A stretch of DNA of 64,000 nucleotides, taken from NCBI GenBank assembly GCA_024305745.1, contig JAHRBS010000003.1, positions 1,922,001 through 1,986,000 of the forward strand, written 5' to 3'. A model generated the notes under the pieces. The model had not been told where the DNA came from. It saw nothing but the letters and a program-made list of their open reading frames with translations, and searched no databases. Shown one piece after another: positions 44,953 through 57,435 of the stretch. A program made the translations under genes and the position numbers. The DNA comes from Polyporus tsugae. Lineage: Eukaryota; Basidiomycota; Agaricomycetes; Polyporales; Polyporaceae. How positions within the stretch are numbered: position 1 is the stretch's first letter; each line of letters starts with the position of its first letter.

Positions 44953-47442
44953 TCACTGTAGTAGATTCTCGAGCAGAACTTTGACGCCCCACGCGCCGGG
45001 GTCCGGCACACGCTCCTCCTTGAGCCTGTTGCCCTCGACGTAAGCGCTACGCCCGGCCTTCGCTTCGAGATCGCGCGTCTTCAACGCGGCATCGGCTGCC
45101 CCCTTCACGGCCGCTGCGGAGTCTGCGCCCTTGGTGTTCGCGAGGGCTTCGATGAACGCAGCGAGGGGATCGACGAGCGTCCGCGATGGCGGGCGGGCGC
45201 GAGTGTACGTGTACAGCTTCTCGAGCGCAGACGTGAGCGCGGCGGACCAGATCGCCGGTGTGAGCGTTTGCGCGTCGGAGCGGTGTGTCTGGAGACCTTG
45301 CGCAAGAGCCGAGAAGAATATGCTGCAGGTCCGAACCGGACGCCACGACGTATGTATGTAGTCAGCACCGCAAGCCCCGAGCCCCGAGGGATGAGAATGG
45401 GAGGGTGAAAGAAAGAGAGGACGCACGAGTAGAGCGCTCCGCTCGTTCCGCCCATCTGCTCCTCCGCGACCTGCGCGACCGCAATCACAGACTTCGGGAC
45501 GTCTTCTCCGGTGATCCGTCCTTTGTTCAGGTCCTTGAGCACAGCTGTGGGCCCAGAGTAAGTTCCGAGTCCCAGATGTCCAAACCCAAACGCCACAAAG
45601 GGCACCCCAAACCCAAACGGCGATCCGGAGCCGCGTTCCGACCCCCGCCATGAGAATGAATCCAGGAACACATACCAGCCGCGCCCGCCTTGAGTGTCAG
45701 CCCGCAGTCGCCGTCTCCGGCAATGAGGTCGTACCGCGTGATCTCGGGCTCCGCCTCGCCCAGTGCTTTGCATGCTCGCTCGACGGCGGCATTGAATGCC
45801 TTCGGATCTTCGGCGCGCAAGGTGACGGTTTCCTGTGCGGCTGCCACCGCTCCTTGCTTCTTCGCACCAGACGGAATCCGGTCGGCGTCAGGGGGGACGG
45901 CGTTGGATGACCACTTCCAGCCAGGAACGTTCGCAGGCTCGTCAACGAGAGACAGGAGCAGGGAGGCGTCGGGAACTTCCTTGCCGGCCTCGGATGCAGA
46001 AGGGAGGAGGAGGGTAGTAATGGAGAAACCGGGCATATTCAAGCTCGTCTGCGGATGACTGAGTCTCCCCTGTGCATCTGTTTAGGATAGGGCGAACGTA
46101 CCATGAACGTTCCGGAGATCAAACGTTCGACCTTCACACCCTTGGCTACCAGCGCTTTGCGAGCTTCACCAGCGACATTCGCGAGCTCGAGTTCGCTGAC
46201 ACCACCGAGGTTGTTAACCAGAAGCACGACGCGGTCGGTGCCATCGTTCTTGAACGGCAGGAATGAGCGCTCGGTGTCCGTAGTGGACGTGAGGAACTCT
46301 GCGAGCTGGGGTAGGAGTTGATTGAGCGGAGGGACGGGAGACAGCCTGCGGTGCCCGGGCTCGTTGTGGATGCCCATGCCAATCTCAATCTCTTGAGGAC
46401 CGAGGTGCGACTCCGCGGCAGCAGTGCCCGGGACGTGACAGTGCTCCAATCCGACGCCGATGGTGCCTACGCGCGATGAGACCCACTGCGCGGTGTTGTA
46501 GACCTCATCAAGGCTGGCTCCCCGCTTGGCCAAGGCGCCGGCAACCTTATACACGATGCAGGTTCCAGCGAGACCTCTGCGATGCGTGAGGAGTGTATGA
46601 GGGATGGGAGTAGACGTGATGGAATGCAGAACATACCTTCGGCCCACAATCTTCCCCTGCGTCCTGCCCACGGCGACATCATCGCCCACGATAACGAACT
46701 TCACATTGCTCGCCTTGCCTGGATGCAGGGCAGCGTACTGCTCCTTCGCAAGACCAAAATTCAAGATATCTCCCGTGTAGTTCCTGAATTTGGGATCAGG
46801 AATTAATGTGCAAGGGACAGCGTAGGACGACGAACTGACTTCACGATAATGACAGTCCTGGAGGTTATGTCAGAGAGGCGGGATAGTATTCACTGGAGAT
46901 GACTTACCCCTTCTCATTCTCCGTGAGGTCAATGCCTCGCCTGACCTGGGCGGGGTTGGGGGAAGCAAAGATGCTACCGCAAACGGCAGCTAGAACACAA
47001 CCCGCGCGTCAAGCCCGCGATAGTGCCCTAAGGGTTTCTCGGCTTACCAGTCAAGACGCCATCCCCTTTGACGATCTCAGTCTCTGACCTCGCGGAATAT
47101 GCACTCGTTACGCACCTACGAACCCCGCGTGCGACGGTTCATGTCCGGACCCACCTCCGCAGATAAGCGCGACTTTCGAGCGGTCCTGGTTGGCGACAAA
47201 GACAACTTGGATTCCAATCCATGAGATCTGCATTCATCATGCGAAAGTGCAACAAAGAAAGGGCGCACCTTTGTTCTCCTTTTCGAAGCCAAGCTGAGGG
47301 TTGAGAGTGCAGAGCCCCTGAAGGGATTCGACCACTAGGGTCTCAGGGTCGTTCAAGAAATGTTTCGCTAAACAATGGCTTATCAGTCCCTCGCACCCAC
47401 ATAAACCCACGATGTTTGAAGGTGCTTACACTGTGCAGACAT
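44953..47442 (-). CDS. DAK1: Dihydroxyacetone kinase (glycerone kinase)
   Basis: ATP-dependent kinase that phosphorylates dihydroxyacetone (and glyceraldehyde), used in glycerol and methanol metabolism and detoxification. The first exon is only 11 nt (ATG TCT GCA CA, 47432-47442), then HETFLNDPETLVVESLQGL. The DhaK domain has LICGGGSGHEPSHAGFVGA, FVIVGDDVAVG, and GVGLEHCHVPGT with the His that covalently binds substrate. Then LLVNNLGGVSELEL. The C-terminal DhaL ATP-binding domain has LIAGDGDCGLTLKAGA, AEEQMGGTSGALYS and a helical bundle with RPPSRTLVDPLAAF, ending VKVLLENLLQ at 44953. Both domains are present, so it is a complete single-chain ATP-type enzyme. It is near a sugar transporter, but a functional link is only suggestive. 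Confidence 0.94.
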
Positions 47443-48038
47443 GGTTCACCAAGGGGGTTGGTAGGCGAAGGACGCAAGGAGGCTCTGGGTGCGAGAAGGT
47501 TGGCTTATATGCATATGACGACAGTGCCGCAGGCTGCAGCTGGGCCTCTCCCGCCGTGCCGCGACGTCCCGCGAGTGTAAAAACATCGTTCCTGTGACTA
47601 CGTGAGATCGATGGTATTCTCGTGGAAAGGCACCGCGACCATTTGTGCTCACGATTCTGAACGGGCCGGGCGGGAGGAGGGGGATTGTTAGAGTCAGACC
47701 AAGCCACATCGATGGACATGGACAGCCACCGCGTGTAGTACCACCGTTGACTGACATGCATACGCATGTTTCCCACCACCTTCCAACCCACCCCAGCCCA
47801 AGCAAGGCCAAGCTGCAGTAGCGACCCTCACGAATAATATCCGATGGGTAAAATGTCTCAATGCGATTGTGAATGAATGAAATTACATGTTGCGATGCTC
47901 TACGACATACGCATTAGCTGATTCTAATGCTATCTACAACCACGATTGTACAACGCAGTCCGTCCTCAGGCCTCAAATGCGAAGTCAACTCGTCCTCTGC
48001 GTCTTTTGCCACAGTACTGTCCCCCCTCGTCATAACAT
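47443..48038. other. Intergenic region upstream of DAK1
   Basis: 596 nt containing the DAK1 promoter and the ubiquitin protease 3' flank. No gene or clear core promoter motif. Confidence 0.45.
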
Positions 48039-51000
48039 TCATCGTGACGAAGCGCTCTCGTTCTCGTCCAGCTCAGACTCGCCAGGCGTCATCACTACGT
48101 CCGTCACATCATCTACTCCTTCATCGTCCGAGTCCCCAAATGTCGCCTTGCGCAGTCGTACCGACTCTTCCGGATAATCTTGCAGCGGGTCATCAACATC
48201 GGCCTGGTAGAACGGGTTGTCGTCGTTGTCCTCAAGGTCTGGCTCGGCACCGATGGATGACGGCGACCCCTCAAGCGACGGGTCGGGGAATTCCAACTGC
48301 GATGATAAGAGCTCGTTCCCACCAAGGTCCGGTTGGACGACCTGGTCGTAGAGGGCTTCGTCGAAAGACGGTGGCGGGAGATTCTCAAGCGGAGGTGGCG
48401 GTGAGCTAGGCGAGGAAGGAACTATTGAGTTCGGTGTGGGCCAATCCAGCACGGTCGCAGCGATGCTACCCACAGAAGGGTCTCCTCGAGATCCAGATCC
48501 GTCGCTCGGGGGTGTCGGTAGCTGAGTGTCCTGAGTTGGGACAGAATCGACATGCGCTATCGGTTTTACGCGGGCGGCCTCAATCTTCTCGTGGCTCTTA
48601 CCACCGATCGGACGGTTAGTGCGCCGTCGGTAGAAGAGAAGGTATGCGTTCGAGTTCTGAGATTGTGATCTGAATACGTGTTTAGTACGCTGAAAACGCA
48701 TACACACTCACCACCGCCTGCTCCGCTCTGGCCTGCGTGACATAGGAATCGTCGAAGTGGTACCAGTTGCCGGTGACGTGATTGAGCGCATACGCGCGGT
48801 AGTGACCGCCAGCGAGGCCGCCGAGGTGTTCGTCGACAGCGAACAGGTCATACACCAGAGGCTCCTCCAGGTCGTTGAGGCCCAGCGAGTCCACATCTAC
48901 TCCCGCCTCCTGCAGCCGCTTCCCGACGAACCGCTCCCCGACCATCGAGGTCAGGTCCAAGCCTTCGAGCGGGAAGTCAACGAATGTGTCGATCTTGTCC
49001 CGGAGCATGCGGCTGTTGCTGAAGCGCTTCAGGTGCACGACGAGCACGTCCGGCACCTTCCACAGATCGAACCGTTTCGTCGCCTGCTGGTGCTTCTTGC
49101 AGCGCGGACAGTACCACAGATCGTCCTCGCCGAGCTTTTCCTCCTTCGTGAACTCGTCCAAGCAATCTTGCAGCGTGATCCCCTTCTGCTTCTGCGCCGA
49201 TGCCGCATTGCGCGACGCCGCGAGCTCCGGGTGCACGAACTCGTCGAATTTGTCCCAGAGCGCGTACTCCCAGCGGTTCTCCCCCCCGCCGAAGTAGTAT
49301 GCCTTCACATGGTTGTCGAACTCGAGGATGAAAGCGTCCAAAGGGCGGAGGAGCACGCCGTCCTTGGCGGAGGTGGCGCGTTGCTCCCACGTGTCGAAGC
49401 GACTGAGGTTGCCGCCGAAACTGTGGCCAGCACCGTATGGCTGGCCGCATTTCTGGACGCGCAGCCGGAAGAGGTCACGCTTGAAGCCGACCTTGCGCGG
49501 GACGGCAGAGACGAGATTCATCTCTTCGTCTTCGTCGGCGTCCTGAACGATGGTCGACTTCTCATCGACGATGTCACCCTCTTCAGGGATGGGCTCGTCG
49601 ACGGTGACGATGTCGCCGTTCTCCTTGATCTCGGTGACGGAGTCTCGAACGGGTCCGCCCGAGATGGGGATGTGGACCGGCTCCATGTCGTCCGACCGGC
49701 TGCCAGCTTCCCAAGTGAAAAGGTCGCGAGCATGGGTTGTCCAACGCTGCAATCGGTCCACGATGGCGTCATACATGGCGTCTCGATCCTTCGCCTGATC
49801 CTGAGTAATGACCACTACGAAAGGATGGCCGAAGAGAGCGGGACTGCTACTGTAACCAGCCCGAGACGGAGAAGTTTCGCTGGCAAAAACGGGGACAAGG
49901 AACGGATCGTCGGGCTGTGGCTTGTAACCCCTGCTCTGTTGAGCATTGCAGGGAAGTTCAAAGCAGATGATGATGTCTGTGTCGGCCATCTCGTCACAGC
50001 CAACCGCGTCGTCCAGGTTCTTGTAGAATTTGTGGTGGAAAATTTCGAGAGTGAGCAGCTAATCGGTCGGAATGGTCAGTACGATGACAGTGGAATGGCA
50101 TAGATCTAAACATACATTATCAGGATTGGAGTTCATCCACCTTCCTAGCAGCTGGCGAACCTCCTTAAACGACGAATCACGGTTAACCTCGATAGGTACC
50201 TAATCGATTCGTGAGCACAGTGTATTACAGGCAGGGCTAAACGGTTCGCCGTACCCTAACATGCGGTTGCTCCAAATCCCACGGAACATAGAACACGTTG
50301 TGATGCCACTTCCTCTGGACCGGAAGCGGCAGGGTAAGGTACATGAAGGGATCAAACGTAATCGATACCTGCAACACACTCGTCAGTAGGATCCATAGTC
50401 GACGATCGTACGCGGGACATACCTTGCTGCATTCAGGACAGACCAAAGTGCTCTGGTACTGGCCCTGGAATAAATCGACGACGACACTATCGTTACGTTT
50501 CATGTATCCTTCCCAAGACACGTTGGCAAGATCGACGAGCTCTTTGTCGCCGCCGCCCTCCCAATCCGGCTTCTCCACGTACGGCTTCTTCAGCACCCGA
50601 TTGAGGTCCTCATGGAGTCCATCCAACAGGAAGGCGACGAGCTCCTGCGAATCGTGCTGCTGATACCCACTGAATTGGGGGGCGAAGCGTTGCAGCGTCT
50701 GCTTGAACTCACGCGGCGTGTACGATGACATTGCTGACTCGTCGTCCCATATACGAGAGAGAAGCGCACCGAACGCCTGCGCGATAGCACCATGCATGCC
50801 CAGCGGGTTATCCGGATTCAGCTCCTCTTGGAACACGCCCGTCAAGAAATAATCCATGAGTTCCGGGGTGTGTATGAGACACTGAAGGGCGGAATTCATG
50901 AAGCAGGTGTTTCCCCTTTAATGACATCAGTATACTGTTTCGAAAGATACTTGCAAACACTAACATGTTACCCAGACCCATCGTGCCGGGATCTTGCTGA

Positions 51001-52511
51001 ACCTTCGGCCGCGTGGAAGCACTTGGCTTATTGGTCGAGACAAGGGCATTGGGCTTGAATGGAGACGCCGCAGTTGTACTGACCGCCGGGGGACTCTTGG
51101 TTTGCAACTGAGAGAAGAAGTCTGTCCCCGAGCTGAACAGAGGCGCAGGTTGGGTAGGTGGAGGCGGCGGGGGTGGGGGAGAGGTTTGGGGTGCCACGCC
51201 GTTGGCGAACTCGGAGGCATCGACAATCCATTGGCCCCTGTTCATGAACTCCACAACAAAAGCCTCGCCTGAGTCAACGAACTCGTCTTCCACTGTGGTC
51301 TCTGTGGGAGCCAGCTCCGTCGCGCCGCAGGTGCGCAATATGTCGGCGGGTAAGAGCCGCTCTGCCGATGCGGCCTGTGAAGGGAGACGCCATACACGAT
51401 ACTGGACCGTGCTAGCTTTCTGTGGTGAAACTGCCTCTACGAAGGCCGTGCGCGCGTCCGAGACCTTGTCTGTCGACGAAACTGTCACTTCCAGCGGTGC
51501 GATGGACTGGCCAGGGATATTTGATATGACCAACAAATGAACGGAGAACTTCGGAGGGCGTAGTTCCAGCGAGGCTTGCTTCATGAAGCCGCGTTCGATG
51601 ACCTTCCTTGGGAGACGGAGCGGCGAGGGCCCATACCTGTGCAAAAGGGAGGAAATGAGTTTGAGCATACTTGAGGATGCAAACGGCACCGAGTTCGTTC
51701 TCAAGGCAACTCTCTGCAACTTAAGGAGAGAAGTTCGAGTACTGTCCAGACACTCCACACCCACGCAAGATCCGTGCCTGATCCAGCTTGACGGAGAGTA
51801 TGCTGGAACACGACATTTCCACATGCAAGACCAAACACTGTGACTGAGGATGCAATGGAGGTGGGGCACACTACCACCGAAGCTTTGGGCCGCGGACCAA
51901 CCACAGCACCAACATAGCGCGTTCAGATCGAGTCGATGCACTCACCATTCCTCGAACAACTTCCAAATCGGCTCGGGGACGAATTCGCAATCGATGTGCT
52001 CGAGCAGCTGGGAGGTCACTTCCCCATTTTGACTGCAGAGGTCTCTGTTGTCCACCGGGCCCACGTCCTTCTCCTCTAAGCGGCCCTCCTTGTCCTGCTC
52101 GCCGGTCATCGCCTTCTTCCATCGCGAATACCACCTCCTGGACACGATATACCACGTCTCACCCTTCACCATTGTTCCTTGGAGCGCATCTTCCACGCGC
52201 TGCAGCTTCTGAGCATACGTCCAGCCTGCACTGGAGGTCGAGACTTGCTGCAGTGGCACGCCGCTGTCTTCGCCCTGTTCCGCCATGTATGCGTCGATGT
52301 CATTGTTGGGGGTGGTCGTGTCGGGGAATGAGGGTGGCGCGGAGGTCATGTCATTAGATTGGAGGCCCTGGGGATCTTGGGAGGCTGAGCGTTTTGGCGA
52401 AGAAGTCGAAGCCTCTGATTCCATAGATAACGAGCGTTGTCTCTTGCGACTGGTAGTCGGGTCGTGCAGGATCAATGAGGGAGAGCTCGATGGCGACGGC
52501 GGCGTCAGCAT
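48039..52511 (-). CDS. Ubiquitin-specific protease with DUSP domain (Ubp12/USP15-like)
   Basis: Cysteine deubiquitinase. The start at 52511 leads into a Ser/Pro-rich segment with KRSASQDPQ. The DUSP domain follows ([20 protein letters not shown]...[12 protein letters not shown]). Next is the ubiquitin-like region ([38 protein letters not shown]). The catalytic core starts with the Cys box [12 protein letters not shown] at about 50,900, then [21 protein letters not shown] zinc-binding pair follows ([14 protein letters not shown]), then [10 protein letters not shown], and the His box [11 protein letters not shown] and WYHFDDS near 48,760-48,810. The tail is acidic and ends ENESASSR. Domain order matches Ubp12 and USP4/11/15. 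The C-terminus after the His box is long and variable; the stop at 48039 is accepted but an extra 3' exon cannot be excluded. Confidence 0.92.
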
Positions 52512-52922
52512 AGCATTAGTGGTCGTGGTAGGAGGGAACTTGGCTGTAAAGCAAAAGTCTGCAAAGCCACCCGAACATGCTCATGGCCGCGTAACCCATA
52601 AAGCGCCCATCAGACGCCCGCCTCCTTTCTTTCTTTCATCGCGGTCCTCTCAATGTCATGCACCGATCCTCTAGTCCTATTCAATCCTTTTAGAGGAAAA
52701 TATGGAGTGGGAGTTCCAGCATTAAAATATGTATCTTTCGACAACAGAGTGCCTATTGTATACATTCCTGGACCAACGTCCAGTGGATGGCTGCTTCCTT
52801 GTTGACAGGTGGAAACGCGATTGTGTCTGGTCGCATATCCATGTTGGGGTCTGGTAGAGCTCTTGCAAATGCAGATGGTAGACCTAATATCACGGGGATC
52901 GCAAGTAGAGATCCAGTCAATG
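52512..52922. other. Intergenic region upstream of the ubiquitin protease
   Basis: 411 nt with the protease promoter and the CCZ1 3' flank. No gene seen. Confidence 0.45.
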
Positions 52923-55426
52923 TCACAACGTTTCCGCAAACCTCCTCACCACTCCAGCAAGCTCGTTGTCCACGTCCGTCAACGTCGTCTCCTTCCGTCC
53001 CACCTCCATATACACTTCCCCGTCCAATTGACGCCCATCCGCCGTCGACCCCAGTCCACGCTTCCCTATGTGCCAATGCTGTGGGTTCTGGCCGCGCGAG
53101 AAGACCTCATAAACGTCCAAGCCGCTGCTACACACAAACGATGACACTTCAGTAGAGACGAAAACGGCGCCGTTCTCGCTGACACGAACCTGCGGAGGAA
53201 CTCCTGGCCGTTATACAGGTGTTCTGCCCGGGAAACGAATCCGGGGCTCGATGAGTACGTATACTCGTCCTTCAAGACTATGTGCCTGTCCTTGGGCTGG
53301 AGAATCTTGACGGCTGATGGAATGGCGCTTTCTCCGGTTCTGTGGTGACAGGCTTTAGCGATATGATGGTGCGAAGGAAGAGCAAACTTACTTTGACTCC
53401 TCCGTGAGGACGGCCTGCATCGTCTCGATAGCCTCCACCACTTCGTCCGCGAGATGTGGCAGATCGAGTGAATGATCTTCTTTAGCCACGATCGCGACGG
53501 TGAATTCGTGGTGCTGCCATGACATTTGTGCCTGACATTGAATATGGTGCTATGATCCACGTACCGTAAGATGCAGGACGCGATGCTTCTCCATGACACT
53601 TGGGTCCTCCGAGTCTAAATACACTCTGCTCCATAGGAACGACTGTATTGGCCGAGAAGCGATTTCGAGCGGTGACAGTTCCGGCGCAGGCTGCGAGCAA
53701 ACGATTTGGGGGACACCGTTTACCTGTATTTCCAACGGGTCAGTGTCATCAACGGGTGAGACGTTACCACCGGGGCTAACACTGGTCTCTGTGCTGAACT
53801 CTCCGAGCTGCGAGCTCTTCGATAGGACAGACGGAGCCGGAGAAGGTGTACGTGTGAGGGAGCCGAGGCTCTCCGTAGAGATGGCCTCGAGTAAAGACGT
53901 CGTATCCACGTCCAGCGTGGTTCTCCGTTGGCCGTCCGGTCGTGGACTATCGCCGCTTGAGGACGCCTTGGGAAGATCGCCCTGACCCTCAACTGCAGCT
54001 GCGAGGCTGGCTTGGGCAGCAGAAGGCGAGGAGGGGGTTGACGGACCATGTGGAGCTCCGCCGCCCTTGCCAAAAGTCAAATAACCCGGCCATCCCCACT
54101 TCATGTTCTTCACATCCAGGCTGAAGTTCATGTTGGGCATGGCTGGCATGTTAGGCATCGGCGGTAATGGGAAGGCGAAGCCTGGTTCGGTCTGTGCAGG
54201 TGGCGGCTTGACATCAGCTGGTATCGTCTGTTGCCCCACCCGGGCTGCAGGGGTGGCCGTCATTGCTGATGAGGGGACGGCCGGTTTGTTCTTTGGTACC
54301 GGTGTTATTGGAGGGGGGATGCGGGCGAGTACGTGTCGAATTAGCGCTGCAGGGTATTGTGGTGTACGAGAGGGTATGAAGTGGGGCGGCAACAGAGCGA
54401 AAGTCATTAACTCGTCGGGCAGTTTGGACGCAAACTTGTTCAGGAGAGGGGTGAGCTTAGCGTGCGAGGGATGCAACGGTATTCCTGAAAGCAGAGTGAG
54501 TAGTGACCAACGTCGATTCACGAGGAGGCACACCCAGATGGGTCCCAAAATCGTCATCCTCTATGTCCCATTTCCAGGCCCAAATAGTGAAGAAACGTTC
54601 TAGTTGCAACTCTAGGGCTTGCTGACCGACATTAGACAGGATTGAGTCGAAGGAACCGTGGAGTAGCTGGAAAGGAGGGATGGGCGACTGGAACAATTGA
54701 CAGGTGTCGGAAACTGACCTTGAATTCTTCATAACCACGCTGAAAATGTGTGCGCAAAGCAATGTCGTGTATTGAGCCATCAAGGTAGTCGTAGACGGTC
54801 GTTGTACGAGAGGATTGATCTGTCTCCTTCTCTTTGCCCTTCTCTTTGCCTTTGGGCTTGCCCTTTCCCTTGTTACTGGGATGAGACCTTGGTGTCTTGG
54901 CAACTTCGTAACACTGAGGTATATGGAATAATCAGCCACTGGTTCCGCACCTCCGTACGTATAGACAGATTAAGCCTCTGTCCCAACCGGGATCATTACT
55001 CGACTTGTTATTGGTCTGGATCCGTGAAGAAAGGACACGACTAACGTAACGCAGGAAAACAATGGACTTACAGCGTGAATCCAGAAGTTAGGTTCCGGAG
55101 AGAGCATGACCATTCGCCTTCCTTGCGAATGCACATTCTCGCAAGGGATACCGGCACTGAACATCCTATCGTGCATGCGCTCCATTAACCCCAGCTCGAA
55201 GCCCTGGCACGCAAGTACGTACAACTCACTCTGAGAAGTTCACGAGAGCCTTCGCGAGGCCGACCTGCCTCAGAATCCGGTCCCGTGAGACGGCATGCTC
55301 CCGCGCGGTGTAGAAGAGGATATGGGCCTGTTCTTCAGCATCCTCGTTGTCCGGGTCTAGCAGCGCGGGCTGGAGAGTGGGGTTGTATATGGTCAGATAG
55401 AGCAGCGACGGCGGTATTCTGCTCAT
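52923..55426 (-). CDS. CCZ1: Vacuolar fusion protein Ccz1
   Basis: Subunit of the Mon1-Ccz1 GEF that activates Rab7/Ypt7 on late endosomes and autophagosomes. The start at 55426 (MSRIPPSLLYLTIYNPTLQP) begins the first longin domain, continuing EEQAHILFYTAREHAVSRDR and LRQVGLAKALVNFSE. Later exons have MVMLSPEPNFWIHA, the linker KGKGKPKGKEKGKEKE, HFQRGYEEFKLLHGSFDSIL, and FFTIWAWKWDIEDDDFG. A long Pro/Ser-rich insertion follows (54,000-54,300). The C-terminus has LYVYSSSPG-type segments and TLTDVDNELAGVVRRFAETL, ending at 52923. An upstream in-frame Met at 55564 exists; 55426 is preferred because conservation begins there. Divergent from the CCCH gene. Confidence 0.87.
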
Positions 55427-55588
55427 GGAGCCGGGATGCAGACTGGAGAGGACCAAGAGAGGCAAGCGGCCCGCAGTGGCCAGTGGCAAGAAGCTCTTCG
55501 CGGCGGAGCGGAGCCGGGTCTCGTGGCCAATGAGGGCCTGAGGTGCCTGACCCAAGCGGCTCACTCAGCTTCCCCTCCATCCCCCACC
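55427..55588. promoter_or_regulatory. Very short divergent promoter, CCZ1 / CCCH gene
   Basis: Only 162 nt separate two opposing start codons, so both promoters and 5' UTRs overlap or one transcript begins inside the other gene. No core motif recognised. Confidence 0.5.
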
Positions 55589-57178
55589 ATGGATACCCCC
55601 TCGACCGCTGCAGCTGCTCTTAAGCTCGAAATTGAACGCCTTACAGGTACGCTTCCTCTCCACCATCCCAGATATTCGTCTGATACGTTATTAGGCGTGA
55701 TAAACCAGCGCAAGACGGGAGGTCCGCCCCCTCGTCGGACATATCCAGCTGCATCGACCTACCCTCGTAACAATGTGTATGTGAACCCCGACTACAAACC
55801 GCCTTCTCGGACACTCCGGACACCAGTATCCGCTTCTGTGCCGAAGCCGCAGCCAGCTTCCAACCCTCCCGTTTCCACGACGCAGGAAGCACGCGATGTC
55901 ATCATAGGCGGTGTCGCCTTCGAGTCTTCGGGACGGTCTCTCGTTCGTAAGGATCGTGAGTGATTATTTACTACTCCACTGTGTGCGATGCTTTCGTAGC
56001 GTCGGTCGACACGAATTCCATCCGTCGATGGGATCGATGTCAAGCTCGTGCAGGTTTCGCCCTCGGTTTGGATTTGTTGAACGCTACAAGGTTTCGCACA
56101 CGGTTGATGCAGCTTAGGCCGCTAAGCCTCTTTCACAGTACCGAAACCCACTCCCAAGCCACCATCGACAAACTCAGCAGGTCCGTCCACCGCACCGCAT
56201 CCTGGGTTCGCCAGGAACAAAGCGGGTACGTTCATGAGTGGTCCCCGGCCCTACAAACCGAAGACGTCAAGACGTGGGCGCCCTATGAATCGGAACATGA
56301 CCCTGAATAACACTCAAAGACCATACCAGTCCGTCTATCCGTCCTGGCTCTGCACTCATAGCACATTTACCATGGTCTCTAGGAGCCGCCTCAATCCCAA
56401 GCGCAAGTACTCCGACAAGCCGTGCCCGCGGTTTAGTACAACAGGTAAGTGATGATCCCGGTGTCTCATCATTGCTCATACGAATGCATGCCGCACGCGT
56501 GTTCGTCGGTCCGTAGGAACCTGCAATCGTGGCCTCGTTTGTTTCTATCAACACGACCCAAACAAAGTCGCCATCTGCTGGCCCTTCTTGCAAGACAAAT
56601 GTACAAACACAGCCGAGACGTGTCCCCTGTCGCATGACCCGACTCCAGAACGCACGCCACTCTGCGTGCACTTCGCCAACAACGGCCGCTGCAACCGCCC
56701 GAACTGTCCCTTCCCACACGTCCGCGTCGGTCAGCGCGAGGGTATCTGCCGCGACTTTGCTGTGCTTGGCTACTGCGCGAAGGGGCTCGAGTGCGACCAG
56801 CAGCACGTCCGCGAATGTCCCGACTTCGCCGAGAAGGGCAGCTGCACGACGCTGGGATGCAAGCTCCCGCACGTCATCCGCGCCAACCGCAACCGCAAGG
56901 CAGCCGCCCCTTCCTCGGTTCCCGGCCCCGCGATTGGATCGTCTTCTGGAACGGCGTCTTCAGCTGGGTCTGAGGCAGCTGCTGGGTCTGATAGTGCGTC
57001 TAGCTCTCGTCAGGTCACAGCTGAAGATGCACAGCTCGGTGATGAGTTCATCTCCCTCACTTTCCACGAAAGTGAGAGCGAAGAGGACGATAGCGAGGAA
57101 GAGGAGGAAGATGAAGATGTAGACGATGGCGAAGAGGGTCAGGAACTCCCTAGCGAAGCCGATATAGATGGCAAGTAG
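55589..57178 (+). CDS. CCCH zinc-finger protein, five tandem fingers (ZC3H3-like)
   Basis: Predicted RNA-binding nuclear protein. The start at 55589 gives MDTPSTAAAALKLEIERLTG, a short helix. Then a Pro/basic region (KTGGPPPRRTYPAAS) and the conserved IIGGVAFESSGRSLVRKD. Five consecutive CCCH fingers follow: CPRFSTTGTCNRGLVCFYQH, CWPFLQDKCTNTAETCPLSH, CVHFANNGRCNRPNCPFPH, CRDFAVLGYCAKGLECDQQH, CPDFAEKGSCTTLGCKLPH. The tail is acidic (long Glu/Asp run). Five fingers in this order match ZC3H3/Smicl, which links mRNA 3'-end processing, polyadenylation and export. Finger 1 is interrupted by an intron after STTG. Convergent with RPL43. Confidence 0.9.
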
Positions 57179-57435
57179 TACCTGCATGTTTCCGGTTCCT
57201 TTCGTACTCTTGTCTATACGTCCCCATGTACTAGCTTGACTTTCCCCAATACAGTGCGAAATGGTTTGGAATGCAGGCAAATTGGCTACGAGGAACGCAT
57301 GAGCAGCTCAGTTTCCGCGGAATTTGTTCGTGGTAGAATACAATGGCGGCATGAGGCTGTATTGACGTTCATAGCGTAGAACATGTATGCGAGGACGAAG
57401 AGAGAAAACACAGCATGAGATGCAACTCGACGACA

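Noticed and set aside
39935..47442. Sugar transporter plus dihydroxyacetone kinase as a metabolic gene cluster
   Set aside because: The genes are separated by 3.3 kb, belong to common families, and no further pathway gene is nearby.
48757..50103. 448-aa plus-strand frame antisense to the ubiquitin protease
   Set aside because: Antisense shadow; the minus strand carries the His box, zinc pairs and conserved core.
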